Positions 52,419 to 61,723 of a DNA stretch of 64,000 nt are shown in pieces; position 1 is the first letter of the stretch, and every line of letters starts with the position of its first letter. The stretch covers positions 86,938-150,937 of the forward strand of contig NZ_PDHM01000013.1 of the NCBI RefSeq assembly GCF_002573715.1, given 5' to 3'. Under the pieces are notes generated by a model. It was given only the letters and a program-made list of their open reading frames with translations. It did not search any database and was not told where the DNA came from. A program made the translations under genes and the position numbers. This stretch comes from Paenibacillus sp. EZ-K15. GTDB lineage: Bacteria > Bacillota > Bacilli > Paenibacillales > Paenibacillaceae.

Positions 52419-53071
52419 TGCGTCAGGAAATACATAAGAGTCTGTCACAAGCAGGCACGAAGAAGAGAGCATGGTATCGGCGAGGGATGATTACCCTGCT
52501 CTCTCTCGTTGTTCTTGGAGTGCTATGGTCAGGTTATGCATATTGGAAAATCGAAAGTGCCGTCAGCAATCCGTCGGAGAAAGCGGATGTCGGCATTATC
52601 TTGGGCGCTTCCATGTGGGGAGATCAGCCAAGTCCGGGGCTTCGCGAGCGGCTTGAGCATGCGCTGGTTGAATACCATGCAGGCCGTTTTGATACCTTCA
52701 TTGTTTCTGGCGGTCTCGATAAGCCGGGGTATCCATATACCGAAGCCGAAGGAATGCGAAATTTCTTGGTTGACGCGGGCGTACCGGTGGAACGGATCTT
52801 CCTGGAGAACGAAGCTACGAGCACTTACGAGAATTTGCTCTTCAGCCAAGCGATTATGGAGGAGCATGGGTGGAATACCGCCATTATAATAACCCATGAC
52901 TATCACGGGACGAGAGCGATGGAGGTTGCAACAACCCTTGGTTACGATCATCCTTCTATGTCGCTGACGGAATCTACCGTTTTGCCGATGGCTAAACACA
53001 AGTCTAGAGAAGTGCTGGCTTATACGAAATGGACGGCCGATCGGCTGTTGATCGCCATGGGTGTCCTATGA
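52418..53071 (+). CDS. YdcF/SanA-family (DUF218) membrane protein
   Basis: A 217-residue protein with one membrane segment (about 22-44, MITLLSLVVLGVLWSGYAY) and a DUF218 domain outside. GIILGASMWGDQPSPGLRERL, FIVSGGLDKPG, EATSTYENL and ITHDYHGTRA are the conserved blocks of the SanA/ElyC/YdcF group. SanA and ElyC affect cell-envelope integrity in enterobacteria. Overlapping its upstream gene by one base, it is translationally coupled to it. Confidence 0.85.
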   Translation: MRQEIHKSLSQAGTKKRAWYRRGMITLLSLVVLGVLWSGYAYWKIESAVSNPSEKADVGIILGASMWGDQPSPGLRERLEHALVEYHAGRFDTFIVSGGLDKPGYPYTEAEGMRNFLVDAGVPVERIFLENEATSTYENLLFSQAIMEEHGWNTAIIITHDYHGTRAMEVATTLGYDHPSMSLTESTVLPMAKHKSREVLAYTKWTADRLLIAMGVL

Positions 53072-53152
53072 GGACGAAACTTCTAATAAGCAGGCTGTAA
53101 ATAGAATACATTGGAATAGATAGTCAGCCCTTTGGTAAAGAGGTGAGGAGCA

Positions 53153-54136
53153 ATGAACGGGCGTGTAACGGCCGCTAACGGCCGATCTGAAGGACGGCCA
53201 TCCAGGCAGATTAATGTCGTGCTCCGCAGCGCGGAACCTCCACTCATCAGCAGTGCGGTTCCGGAACGCGAACCGGCCCCTTCCCCAAACCCTGTTTCCC
53301 AGCACAGTCTATTCCAGGAAATACAGAAAGAGCTGGATCAACTGGTAGGTCTCGAACAAATCAAAGACCTGGTATTTGAAATCTATGCATTGCTTCAAGT
53401 GGCCCAGATGCGTTTGGAAGCAGGCTTATTAAGTGGCGGTCATGTGTACCATATGATTTTTAAAGGAAACCCCGGAACTGGGAAAACCACAGTCGCCCGT
53501 ATCGTGGCAAAGCTGTTTCAGAAGATGGGCGTGCTTAATAAGGGTCATCTGGTCGAAGTGGAACGGGCCGATCTCGTAGGTGAATATATCGGTCACACGG
53601 CACAAAAGACCAGAGAATTGGTCAAAAAAGCGCTTGGAGGAATTCTGTTCATCGATGAGGCTTACAGTTTGGCGCGCGGCGGCGAGAAGGATTTTGGCAA
53701 GGAAGCGATCGATACGCTGGTTAAGGCGATGGAGGATCATAAAAACCAGTTCATTCTTATTCTGGCAGGCTATAGCGATGAGATTGATTTTTTTATGGAT
53801 TCGAATCCCGGCCTGTATTCCCGTTTTCCGATCCAGATGGACTTCCCGGATTATAATCTGGATCAATTGATCCAGATTTCGGAGCTGATGGCAAAGGAGA
53901 GGGATTATATCTTGATGCCGCAGTCGCTGAGCAAGCTCAAGGAACACCTGCAGATGGAGAAGGATCACGGACTGCACGCCTTCAGTAATGCACGTTATGT
54001 ACGGAATGTCATCGAGAAATCGATAAGGAATCAATCGGTTCGGCTGCTAAATCAGTACGTAACCGGAAACCCCGGCAAGCTTGAGCTTATGACCCTGCGG
54101 CCGGAGGACTTTAAGTTAAACGGAAAAATACAATGA
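53153..54136 (+). CDS. spoVK: Stage V sporulation protein K (AAA+ ATPase)
   Basis: A 327-residue AAA+ ATPase of the CbbX/SpoVK family. Walker A is GNPGTGKTT (about residue 105), Walker B GGILFIDEAYSL (about 163) and the sensor/arginine finger region RFPIQMDFPDY follows. The first 45 residues are basic and disordered. In B. subtilis SpoVK is made in the mother cell and is needed for spore maturation. AGGTGAGGAG precedes the start. hflX follows, as in B. subtilis. Confidence 0.94.
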   Translation: MNGRVTAANGRSEGRPSRQINVVLRSAEPPLISSAVPEREPAPSPNPVSQHSLFQEIQKELDQLVGLEQIKDLVFEIYALLQVAQMRLEAGLLSGGHVYHMIFKGNPGTGKTTVARIVAKLFQKMGVLNKGHLVEVERADLVGEYIGHTAQKTRELVKKALGGILFIDEAYSLARGGEKDFGKEAIDTLVKAMEDHKNQFILILAGYSDEIDFFMDSNPGLYSRFPIQMDFPDYNLDQLIQISELMAKERDYILMPQSLSKLKEHLQMEKDHGLHAFSNARYVRNVIEKSIRNQSVRLLNQYVTGNPGKLELMTLRPEDFKLNGKIQ

Positions 54137-54257
54137 TTTTAAGCTTGTCTTCGAACATAATGAAGGGGTAACGCTGCTTTCTTTGGATCATAATGTTTAT
54201 TGCAGGCAGCAGCGGTTAGTTAAATTAGGAGACGTAATGTTAGAAGGAGTTGGCTAT

Positions 54258-55550
54258 ATGACAAATATAACGCATGATACCCGGACAGAGATCGAAGATA
54301 AAGCCGTTTTGGTCAGTTTGGTCACGGATGCAGTTAAACGTACAGGAATTAATCCGGAACACTCGCTGCAGGAGCTGGTTCAGCTAGCTGAAACCGCTGG
54401 AGTGGAGGTGCTGGATGTCATTACACAGAATCGCGAAGTTCCGGATTCCAAGTGGTTTATCGGTAAAGGGAAGGTCGAAGAGCTGCGCATGGCGATTGAT
54501 GGGTTGGGTGCGTCAACAGCCATATTTGATCAGGAATTATCCGGCGCGCAAGTTCGAAATCTGGAAGAATCACTCGATGTGAAAATTATCGACCGTACTC
54601 AATTGATACTGGATATTTTCGCTCAACGAGCGAAGACCCGTGAGGGGATTATCCAGGTAGAGTTAGCACAGCTTACTTATTTGCTCCCGCGGTTGTCGGG
54701 ACATGGAAAGAATCTGTCCAGGCTCGGGGCGGGGATCGGGACACGTGGACCGGGGGAAAGCAAGCTCGAAACCGACCGCAGGCATATTCGTGACAGAATC
54801 AGCGACCTGAAGCGGCAGCTGGATGAAGTCACTCGGCATCGTACGCTCCATCGGGAGCGGCGGAAGAAGAGCGGTGCCGTACAGGTTGCTCTAGTCGGTT
54901 ATACCAATGCCGGCAAGTCGACATTGTTGAACCGGTTAACGGCCGCAGATGTTTATATCGAAGATCAATTATTTGCTACGCTGGATCCCACTTCGCGCGT
55001 GTTGGAGCTGCCTAGCGGCAAGGAAGTTGTGCTAACGGATACCGTTGGATTTATACAGAACCTTCCTCATGATCTGGTAGCGGCGTTCCGTGCGACGCTG
55101 GAAGAAGCCAACGAAGCCGATCTGATTCTTCATGTCGTAGATGCTTCTTCCCCGATGCGGGACGAACAGATGGCTGTCGTTCAATCCATACTTCAGGATT
55201 TGGGGGCGGCGGATAAACCGCAGATCGTTCTGTTTAACAAGAAGGACGCATGTGAACCGGATCAGCTGGAGATGCTGCCTACCGGGGATGGTCAATTAAA
55301 GATTAGTGCGTATCAAGATCAGGATTTGGAAATGGTTCGTGAAGCGATTCAGGACCAGCTGTCAGGAGGGAACGTGACGTTCCGGATTCCGGCAGACCGC
55401 GGCGATCTGAACTCGGTTGTATACCGTGTCGGAGACGTGCTGGAGCAGTCTTTTGATGAGAATGATATCCTCTACGAGGTGCGAATCAATAAAGCGGATT
55501 ATGAGAAAATGGGTTATTTGCTCCATGATTACGTTCAGAACGGATCTTAG
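54258..55550 (+). CDS. hflX: Ribosome-associated GTPase HflX
   Basis: A 430-residue HflX. The N-terminal domain (about 1-170) ends in the GIGTRGPGESKLETDRR block; the G domain has GYTNAGKSTLLN (G1), DPTSR, DTVGFIQNLP (G3) and NKKD (G4). HflX rescues stalled or hibernating ribosomes. ATG 54258 is behind AGAAGGAG; ATG 54237 is an alternative start behind TTAGGAG. The position between spoVK and ynbB matches B. subtilis ynbA. Confidence 0.94.
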   Translation: MTNITHDTRTEIEDKAVLVSLVTDAVKRTGINPEHSLQELVQLAETAGVEVLDVITQNREVPDSKWFIGKGKVEELRMAIDGLGASTAIFDQELSGAQVRNLEESLDVKIIDRTQLILDIFAQRAKTREGIIQVELAQLTYLLPRLSGHGKNLSRLGAGIGTRGPGESKLETDRRHIRDRISDLKRQLDEVTRHRTLHRERRKKSGAVQVALVGYTNAGKSTLLNRLTAADVYIEDQLFATLDPTSRVLELPSGKEVVLTDTVGFIQNLPHDLVAAFRATLEEANEADLILHVVDASSPMRDEQMAVVQSILQDLGAADKPQIVLFNKKDACEPDQLEMLPTGDGQLKISAYQDQDLEMVREAIQDQLSGGNVTFRIPADRGDLNSVVYRVGDVLEQSFDENDILYEVRINKADYEKMGYLLHDYVQNGS

Positions 55551-55571
55551 GTACCAATAGGAATCGTAGTG

Positions 55572-55592
55572 TAAGCCCCTGTACGGGGCTTA
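55572..55592 (+). terminator. Weak terminator-like hairpin after hflX
   Basis: TAAGCCCC and GGGGCTTA (loop TGTAC) form a perfect stem but no T run follows, so termination may be partial. Confidence 0.4.
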
Positions 55593-55687
55593 TATTGCGT
55601 GTTCAGAGTGCTCAAGCATTGCGAGTTCTATGAAATAAAAATATGTGTTAAGATGTGAGACATCATGTGTAAAAGAGGAGAGAGCAG

Positions 55688-56947
55688 TTGGTCATGGCAA
55701 GATTTTCGCAAGATATACTTGAATTGAGCAGTGAGATTGAGTCCAAAATCGGGCAGCGTCTACGGGAGATCGATAATATCGTTGATTTTAATCAGTGGAA
55801 GGTGATCGATGCTTTCCAGAAGTTTCAGGTGAGTGATTTTCATTTTGCGGCTTCCACCGGGTATGCATACAATGATCGCGGCCGTGAAGTGCTGGATGAA
55901 GTCTACGCAGACGTATTTGGAGCCGAATCTGCCCTGGTCAGGCCGCATTTTGCTTCCGGTACCCATACGATCTCAACCGCACTTTTTGGTGTGTTAAGAC
56001 CGGGAGATGAGCTGTTGTATATTTCGGGTCGTCCCTATGACACCCTCCATAAAGTGATTGGCGAACCCGGGGACGGCAGCGGATCCCTTCGAGATTTTGG
56101 AATTGGTTATCAGGAGGTTGCGCTAACAGAACAAGGGGAAATCGATTGGGAGCGGGTAGAGAAGGCAATCACGTCTTCAACCAAGGTTATTGGTATCCAG
56201 CGTTCCCGTGGATATGATTGGCGTTCTTCGTTCACGGTATCCCAGATTGGTGACATGGTAAACCGGATTCGGTCCATTCGCCCGGATTTGATCATTTTCG
56301 TTGATAACTGTTACGGCGAGTTTACGGAGCGATTGGAACCGACGGAGGTTGGCGTTGATCTGATGGCGGGGTCGCTTATCAAAAACCCTGGCGGCGGCAT
56401 TGCCGAAACCGGCGGCTACATATGCGGTAAAGCGGCCTATGTGGATAAGGCAGCCTATCGGCTGACTGCTCCCGGCATCGGACGTGAAGTAGGGGCTATG
56501 CTGGGAACGACCAGAGGCATTTATCAGGGATTATTCCTGGCACCATCCACGGTTGGACAAGCGGTCAAGGGCAGCATTTATGCCGCCGCGATGTTTGAGG
56601 CAGTGGGGTTCACAACCAAGCCGGGCTGGCAGGATGAGCGGACCGATTTGATTCAGGCCGTATCGTTCACCGGAGCGGATCATCTGATCGCTTTTGTACA
56701 GGGGATTCAGCGGGCTGCGGCAGTCGACAGTCATGTGGTGCCTGAGCCTTGGGATATGCCTGGATATGAACATCCTGTAATCATGGCGGCAGGTACGTTC
56801 ATCCAAGGAGGAAGCCTCGAATTATCTGCGGATGCGCCGATCCGATCACCTTATATCGGGTATATGCAAGGTGGCTTAACCTACTCTCATGTTAAATATG
56901 GTGTGCTTATGGCCCTCCAAAGCATGAAAGATCGTAATTTGTTGTAA
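55688..56947 (+). CDS. ynbB: PLP-dependent methionine gamma-lyase family protein (YnbB)
   Basis: A 419-residue aluminium-resistance/methionine-gamma-lyase-like PLP enzyme. RPHFASGTHTISTALFGVLRPGDELLY is the cofactor-binding start, and LIKNPGGGIAETGGYICG holds the probable PLP lysine. TTG 55688 has GAGGAG 7 nt upstream; ATG 55694 is the alternative, with 13 nt. B. subtilis YnbB is located in the same place, before glnR. The physiological substrate is not established. The stop overlaps the GlnR box. Confidence 0.9.
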   Translation: MVMARFSQDILELSSEIESKIGQRLREIDNIVDFNQWKVIDAFQKFQVSDFHFAASTGYAYNDRGREVLDEVYADVFGAESALVRPHFASGTHTISTALFGVLRPGDELLYISGRPYDTLHKVIGEPGDGSGSLRDFGIGYQEVALTEQGEIDWERVEKAITSSTKVIGIQRSRGYDWRSSFTVSQIGDMVNRIRSIRPDLIIFVDNCYGEFTERLEPTEVGVDLMAGSLIKNPGGGIAETGGYICGKAAYVDKAAYRLTAPGIGREVGAMLGTTRGIYQGLFLAPSTVGQAVKGSIYAAAMFEAVGFTTKPGWQDERTDLIQAVSFTGADHLIAFVQGIQRAAAVDSHVVPEPWDMPGYEHPVIMAAGTFIQGGSLELSADAPIRSPYIGYMQGGLTYSHVKYGVLMALQSMKDRNLL

Positions 56948-56993
56948 GTTATCCTTACATGCGGTTGACGTGGTTGATCAGGAAATGTACAAT
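56943..56993 (+). promoter_or_regulatory. GlnR box and glnRA promoter
   Basis: TGTAAGTTATCCTTACA (56943-56959) exactly fits the GlnR/TnrA consensus TGTnA-N7-TnACA. The promoter TTGACG (56965-56970), 17-nt spacer, TACAAT (56988-56993) follows. The box overlaps the ynbB stop and sits just upstream of the -35, the place of the first glnRA operator in B. subtilis, indicating autorepression when nitrogen is plentiful. Confidence 0.92.
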
Positions 56994-57029
56994 AGGATCA
57001 GAATAGACCACTTGGAAGGTTGATGAGAT

Positions 57030-57440
57030 ATGGGTGATGAGATTCGGAGGAATATGGCATTATTTCCGATAGGCATTGTTATGAAGCTTACGGATTTATC
57101 TGCCAGACAAATTCGCTATTATGAGCAGCATAACTTAATTGTCCCAGCCCGTACGTCGGGCAACCAACGCCTGTTTTCCTTCAATGATGTGGAGCGACTG
57201 CTAGAGATTAAGGCTTTGATTGAAAAAGGTGTTAATATCGCCGGCATTAAGCAGGTAATGAACCCTGTCACGAAAGAGTCTGAAGAGGCTACGGTCATTA
57301 CTCCTGATACCGAGAACAGACGCCGTGAGATGTCGGAGTCCCAGTTGCGACGTTTGCTGAAGCAGGAATTGATTACCGCTAGAAGACCGGGTCAGGTTTC
57401 ATTGATTCAAGGGGAATTATCCCGGTTTTTTAATAAATAA
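57030..57440 (+). CDS. glnR: Nitrogen-responsive repressor GlnR
   Basis: A 136-residue MerR-family regulator: MKLTDLSARQIRYYEQHNLI and TSGNQRLFSFNDVERLLEIK make the winged HTH. The C-terminal tail (about 85-136, RRLLKQELI..) is the region that feedback-inhibited glutamine synthetase acts on in B. subtilis. It is cotranscribed with glnA 61 bp downstream. Confidence 0.95.
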   Translation: MGDEIRRNMALFPIGIVMKLTDLSARQIRYYEQHNLIVPARTSGNQRLFSFNDVERLLEIKALIEKGVNIAGIKQVMNPVTKESEEATVITPDTENRRREMSESQLRRLLKQELITARRPGQVSLIQGELSRFFNK

Positions 57441-57501
57441 GGATTGCCATGCTGTAATTCTTCATTAATTCTAGTTTTTTATTTAAAAAGGAGAGGATAA
57501 A

Positions 57502-58830
57502 GTGAGTTATACCAGAGAGGACATTCTACGTATTGCCAAAGAAGAAAATGTTCGATTTATCCGCTTGCAATTTACAGATTTGCTTGGAACGATTAAAAAT
57601 GTTGAGATTCCTGTAAGCCAGCTGCCTAAAGCGCTTGATAATAAAATGATGTTCGACGGTTCGTCCATCGAAGGTTATGTACGTATCGAAGAATCCGATA
57701 TGTATCTGTACCCGGATCTGGATACCTTCATGATCTTTCCATGGGTATCCGAGGATCGTGTTGCACGCTTGATCTGCGATGTCTACATGCCTGACGGCAC
57801 TCAGTTCGCAGGAGATCCGCGCGGCATTCTGAAGAGAGCGCTGAAAGAAGCTGAAGAGATGGGCTTCACTTCTATGAATGTCGGTCCGGAGCCAGAATTC
57901 TTCCTGTTCAAAACCGATGAAAAAGGCAACCCTACCCTGGAGCTTAATGACCAAGGCGGATACTTTGACCTTGCGCCTACGGATCTCGGCGAGAACTGCC
58001 GCCGCGATATCGTACTGACACTGGAAGAGATGGGCTTTGAAATCGAAGCTTCTCACCATGAAGTTGCTCCTGGCCAGCACGAAATCGATTTCAAGTATGC
58101 CGATGCGATCAAAGCAGCTGACCAGATTCAAACATTTAAATTGGTAGTTAAGACGATTGCTCGTCAGCATGGACTGATTGCAACATTTATGCCAAAACCG
58201 CTATTCGGCGTGAACGGCTCTGGTATGCATTGTAACCAATCGCTCTTCAAAGGAAGCGAGAACGCGTTTGTCGACGAGAGTGATGAGCTTGGCTTGAGCG
58301 TAACGGCTCGTAACTATATGGCGGGTATTCTTAAGCATGCACGCGCGTTTGCTGCGATCACGAACCCAACGGTGAACTCGTACAAGCGTCTCGTGCCTGG
58401 TTACGAAGCACCTTGCTACGTAGCATGGTCTGCAAGTAACCGCAGCCCAATGATTCGAATTCCTGCATCCCGTGGCCTTAGCACGCGTATTGAAGTGCGT
58501 AACCCGGATCCGGCGGCTAACCCGTATCTGGCTCTGGCTGTCATGCTGAAAGCAGGTTTGGATGGCGTGAAGCGAGAGCTGTCGCTCCCGGCTCCAATCG
58601 ACCGCAACATCTATGTGATGACGGAAGAAGAGCGTATTGAGGAAGGCATCCCTAGCTTGCCAGCAAACCTGAAAGAAGCCATTAACGAGTTGATTCGCAG
58701 CGAAGTCATTTCCGACGCGCTCGGGGATCATGCGCTGGCTCACTTCTACGAGCTGAAAGAAATCGAATGGGACATGTACCGCACGCAAGTTCACCAATGG
58801 GAACGCGATCAGTACATCACAATGTATTAA
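57502..58830 (+). CDS. glnA: Type I glutamine synthetase
   Basis: A 442-residue GSI-alpha enzyme making glutamine from glutamate, ammonia and ATP. Conserved blocks include [20 protein letters not shown], the [12 protein letters not shown] metal site, [15 protein letters not shown] and [19 protein letters not shown]. The length and lack of an adenylylation-site Tyr region fit the Bacillus type, controlled by feedback and by partnering GlnR. GTG 57502 is behind AAAGGAGAGG. Confidence 0.97.
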   Translation: MSYTREDILRIAKEENVRFIRLQFTDLLGTIKNVEIPVSQLPKALDNKMMFDGSSIEGYVRIEESDMYLYPDLDTFMIFPWVSEDRVARLICDVYMPDGTQFAGDPRGILKRALKEAEEMGFTSMNVGPEPEFFLFKTDEKGNPTLELNDQGGYFDLAPTDLGENCRRDIVLTLEEMGFEIEASHHEVAPGQHEIDFKYADAIKAADQIQTFKLVVKTIARQHGLIATFMPKPLFGVNGSGMHCNQSLFKGSENAFVDESDELGLSVTARNYMAGILKHARAFAAITNPTVNSYKRLVPGYEAPCYVAWSASNRSPMIRIPASRGLSTRIEVRNPDPAANPYLALAVMLKAGLDGVKRELSLPAPIDRNIYVMTEEERIEEGIPSLPANLKEAINELIRSEVISDALGDHALAHFYELKEIEWDMYRTQVHQWERDQYITMY

Positions 58831-58836
58831 TAGAGG

Positions 58837-58872
58837 AATCCCTTGCGCCGTAAGGCGTGAGGGGTTTTTGTT
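58837..58872 (+). terminator. Terminator of glnRA
   Basis: CCCTTGCGCC pairs with GGCGTGAGGGG around GTAA, followed by TTTTTGTTTTT. Confidence 0.9.
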
Positions 58873-58900
58873 TTTGGGGGCAGATGATGTGGAATGATAG

Positions 58901-59302
58901 CTATTCTTGTGTCACCCCCGAAATGCCCCCAAAATTATTATTCTTCTCGTATTTCTCCATGTTATCTGTTTCGATTTTTTTGGAGATATGAGCGTAAATA
59001 TCAGAGGTTATTTGGATACTACCGTGACCTAAACGTTCATGGACATATTTCATATCAACTCCAGATTCAAGCATGAGCACAGCGTGCGTATGTCTAAGAC
59101 CGTGTATTGGCATGCTCGGTAAACCAGATCGCTTTAGAATTCTTGAGAATGAATTAAAGAGCGATGACTTAGGTATAAAATTTCCATCATCTTTACACAG
59201 AACCAGGTTGAGATCGTGTCTGGAAACATTCTTTAGTGTTAGTTTATTTTGATTTTGATAATTCAAGTGGTACTTCAAATCGTTTACTAACGATTTGCTC
59301 AT
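58901..59302 (-). pseudogene. Phage-type tyrosine recombinase, C-terminal fragment
   Basis: A 133-codon frame. HGLRHTHAVLMLESGVDMKY and VHERLGHGSIQITSDIYAHI hold the second catalytic Arg, the His of LGH and the nucleophilic Tyr. The N-terminal half, including the core-binding domain and the first catalytic Arg, is missing, so it cannot be active. It lies between glnA and a broken lysis cassette, showing a decayed prophage or integrative element. Confidence 0.88.
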
Positions 59303-59389
59303 TCGTATTGTTCGTATCGAATTAAAAGTGTTTGTACGAGCGCAGCAACCTTCTTTTATAATGGATGGTCCGGGGTGCTGGCTTTGTAG

Positions 59390-59643
59390 CTGGTGTTCGT
59401 TGTTATAGATTGGTCGGTATCGCCCGAAAAGTATTTATCTTTGCGATGGTCGCGGGAGCCCACTTAGTGGATGGTGTGCAGGTGATAGTCATTTGTTCAG
59501 GAATACCGTCGCTTATTTCTATTTTGCTAATGAACTGTTATCAATAATTGAAAACGGCGGGTAACTTGGTGCTCCTATTCCACCAGCTATCCAGCAAGAG
59601 GTTGAAGTCTTTAAAGGCAAAGGAGGCGTAAAGAAGGATGACT
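59390..59643 (+). pseudogene. Broken phage holin
   Basis: In pieces, the frames encode a holin 4_1-type protein: VGIARKVFIFAMVAGAHLVD (about 59410-59472), then after a frameshift LFRNTVAYFYFANELLSIIE (about 59492-59551), then a stop codon TAA at 59562-59564 and LGAPIPPAIQQEVEVFKGKG up to 59643. The N-terminus is missing. At least one frameshift and one nonsense codon make it non-functional. Its last codons overlap the endolysin start (ATGACTAA), the normal phage order. Confidence 0.82.
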
Positions 59644-60221
59644 AAAACTGAGTTTATTTATAAAATCGTTTCATATGCGGATGCAGATATGCCCAAAACT
59701 ACATATCTGCATCCGTGACCATTACCTAAGCAGCACTTGAGAGCGTGTTGGGTACATCCGGGCTTACGAAGAAAGGCAACAACCTCTTCGGGATCAAAGG
59801 CAAGGGGCCACCCGGTAGCTGCACTATGCAGACAACCGAGTACATCAAAGGTAAGCCAATTAAGGTAGATGCTGCATTTTGCGCTTATAATAATTGGGGT
59901 GAATCCATCGCGGATCATACCAAGTTGATCCTTGTTGGGGTGAGCTGGAACAAGAATCTATACAAAAGGGTTATCGGTGTAGATAGTAAAACAGGGGCCC
60001 GTGAAATCCAAAAGGCGGGGTATGCCACCGATCCAAAATACGCAGATAAATTAATTTCGATTATGGGCACGTATAACCTGTATCAATACGATAACGTGAA
60101 GGATGAAAAAGAAAAGGTGGACAAGGTCCATGTAATTGCCTATGGGAATAAGATCAAAGATGGGCTGCTGATCGATGGTACGGTCTATGTGCCCCTAAGA
60201 GCAATAGGCATCAGGGGATAA
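59638..60221 (+). pseudogene. Broken phage endolysin (glucosaminidase type)
   Basis: Starts at ATG 59638 as MTKTEFIYKIVSYADADM, the usual opening of phage N-acetylglucosaminidase lysins. A frameshift near 59700 leads to SVTIT, a stop TAA (59727-59729) where a Gln is expected, then AALESVLGTSGLTKKGNNLF (Trp to Leu changed in ESGWGTS). The frame stays open from 59730 to 60221 and includes YVPLRAIG, the start of a copper-amine-oxidase-like wall domain cut short. A clearly decayed gene. Confidence 0.85.
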
Positions 60222-60275
60222 GATTTTATGGGACAATAAAAAAACGGCTACAATAGCAAAGTAACACGCAGAGAG

Positions 60276-60307
60276 CCTATCGGCTTATATGCTGGTAGGT
60301 TTTTTTT
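60276..60307 (+). terminator. Terminator after the endolysin remnant
   Basis: CCTATCGGC pairs with GCTGGTAGG around TTATAT, followed by a T8 run. Confidence 0.85.
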
Positions 60308-60357
60308 GCTTTATCATAACTGTATTAGCCAGCTCACACTGGTAAATAAAATACAAG

Positions 60358-60393
60358 AAGACCCTACCAAAAAAAATGATGTAGGGTCTTTTT
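60358..60393. terminator. Terminator before the convergent secreted-protein gene
   Basis: AAGACCCTAC (60358-60367) pairs with GTAGGGTCTT (60381-60390), followed by TTT on the plus strand. Confidence 0.7.
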
Positions 60394-60406
60394 ATTATTA
60401 CAAACT

Positions 60407-60877
60407 TTAAATTGTTGTTCGATACTCAAATTTATATCTTTCATTTGGATTATAATCGTTTGGCCCAACAGGCATTACTCTGTAATAAACCTTTTCTCCA
60501 GCCCTAACAGATCCACTATGATATTCTTGTAATCCAGCTCCGTTTTGGTTTAAATATTGGATCGAAATGATATTGTCAGAATAATCAGTTCTTACATATT
60601 GGAGTTGCAGATCCAACCCAAACGGAGGAGACAACAATACATAGTAATTTCTGTCCCATGATCCAAATGAATTATCAATAACATACCAATCTTCGTCAGT
60701 TAAACTCTCTAATGGTACCCACGATTGAAAGTAATCCCCGGTACCATTCTGGTGCATGACTTCAGCTGTTCTCATTGTATCTCCATAACCGTATTGCGCA
60801 AACGCAGAACTTGATCCAAAGGCCATTAAACAAGCAGTCAATGCGATTGATGCTGATAATTTCTTTAATCTTTTCAT
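60407..60877 (-). CDS. Secreted protein of unknown function
   Basis: A 156-residue protein with a clear Sec signal peptide (basic KRLKK, hydrophobic ALTACLMAFGSSSAF, cleavage likely after AFA at about 27). The mature part is aromatic and rich in Tyr, Asn and Asp, with GDTMRTAEVMHQNGTGDYF then TDEDWYVIDN, a pattern reminiscent of PPC-type bacterial pre-peptidase domains (beta-sandwich). I do not recognise a named family. AGGCTTG lies before ATG 60877. It sits within the prophage-derived region but has no phage motif. Confidence 0.65.
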   Translation of the reverse strand: MKRLKKLSASIALTACLMAFGSSSAFAQYGYGDTMRTAEVMHQNGTGDYFQSWVPLESLTDEDWYVIDNSFGSWDRNYYVLLSPPFGLDLQLQYVRTDYSDNIISIQYLNQNGAGLQEYHSGSVRAGEKVYYRVMPVGPNDYNPNERYKFEYRTTI

Positions 60878-61149
60878 ATTTCAAGCCTCCCAATTATAAC
60901 AGAATTTGATATGGATGTTAGCGTGTGTGAAATATCAAGATGTAAAAGAATATCAGAGACCGGTTGGCCAACCTTGATTTAACCGTAACACACATATAAC
61001 TTCCGAGTATATAGTAATTTTGGATTATTTTAGGATAATATGCGCAATGATGGATATTTCATCTTGTTGATTTATAGATGTATTTGTCAAAGGAAGTTAG
61101 TTTTTGTATGTTACAGGGATAATATGGTATACCATAGATGATATGAAAA

Positions 61150-61255
61150 AAACAAAGCAAAACACTGGCCTCCTGAGAATCTGGAGAAGGTTATGGAAGT
61201 GCTAGGCATTGAAGATATAACCGATCTGATTGAATACGAAAAGGATACGGAGTAA
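61150..61255 (+). pseudogene. C-terminal scrap of an XRE-type regulator
   Basis: The frame ending at 61255 reads KNKAKHWPPENLEKVMEVLG, then IEDITDLIEYEKDTE: the helix 4-5 end of small phage-like XRE repressors (WPxxENLxKIAxAL). No HTH recognition helices are present upstream. Fragment of a deleted regulator. Confidence 0.5.
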
Positions 61256-61263
61256 TGAGTATC

Positions 61264-61296
61264 TTCAGGCTGTCGAGACTATCTCGACAGCCTGAA
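61264..61296. repeat. Perfect 15-bp inverted repeat
   Basis: TTCAGGCTGTCGAGA (61264-61278) and its exact complement (61282-61296) flank CTA. A run of A, not T, follows on the plus strand, and no T run lies on the minus side, so it is not a standard terminator. It lies at the edge of the truncated sigma gene and may be a recombination scar or a small palindromic repeat. Confidence 0.8.
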
Positions 61297-61384
61297 AAAC
61301 AGTATAAACTATATTGAATTCAAAAATGTAAAAAGATGTTGCCCCCAAAATGTCCCCTGGATTGTCCCGAAATTTAAATAAAGA

Positions 61385-61723
61385 ATGCAAAGGTATGAAA
61401 AGATCACACGACATACCGCGTTCCGGTACAAACAGGCTTTTTTCTTTCGGAATGTGACCCTTAAGGACAGACTGCACACAGATGCGTCAAGTTGGTCCGC
61501 GGAATTGGAATATCTGGACGGGCAGTTCACGGATGAAATATGGGCAATGATTATGACCTTACCCAGGAAGTTCAGGGAGGTGTTGATCCTGGATATTTAC
61601 TATGAGATGTCAATAAATCAGATTGCGGAGTTCCTTAACCTAGCGGCGGGTACCGTAAAATCAAGACTGTATCGGGCAAGGAAAAAAGTACAGAACCTGT
61701 TGAAGGAGAATGGCGATGAATGA
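61385..61723 (+). pseudogene. ECF sigma factor lacking region 2
   Basis: A 112-codon frame. FREVLILDIYYEMSINQIAEF and LAAGTVKSRLYRARKKVQNLL are a full sigma-4 domain, but the sigma-2 region that binds the -10 and core polymerase is absent; a stop and non-homologous sequence precede it. The N-terminal residues before VTLKDRLH may be junction sequence. It overlaps the downstream anti-sigma-like gene by 8 bp, the normal layout for a working pair, so the sigma gene was cut by the event that brought the phage debris. Confidence 0.8.
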
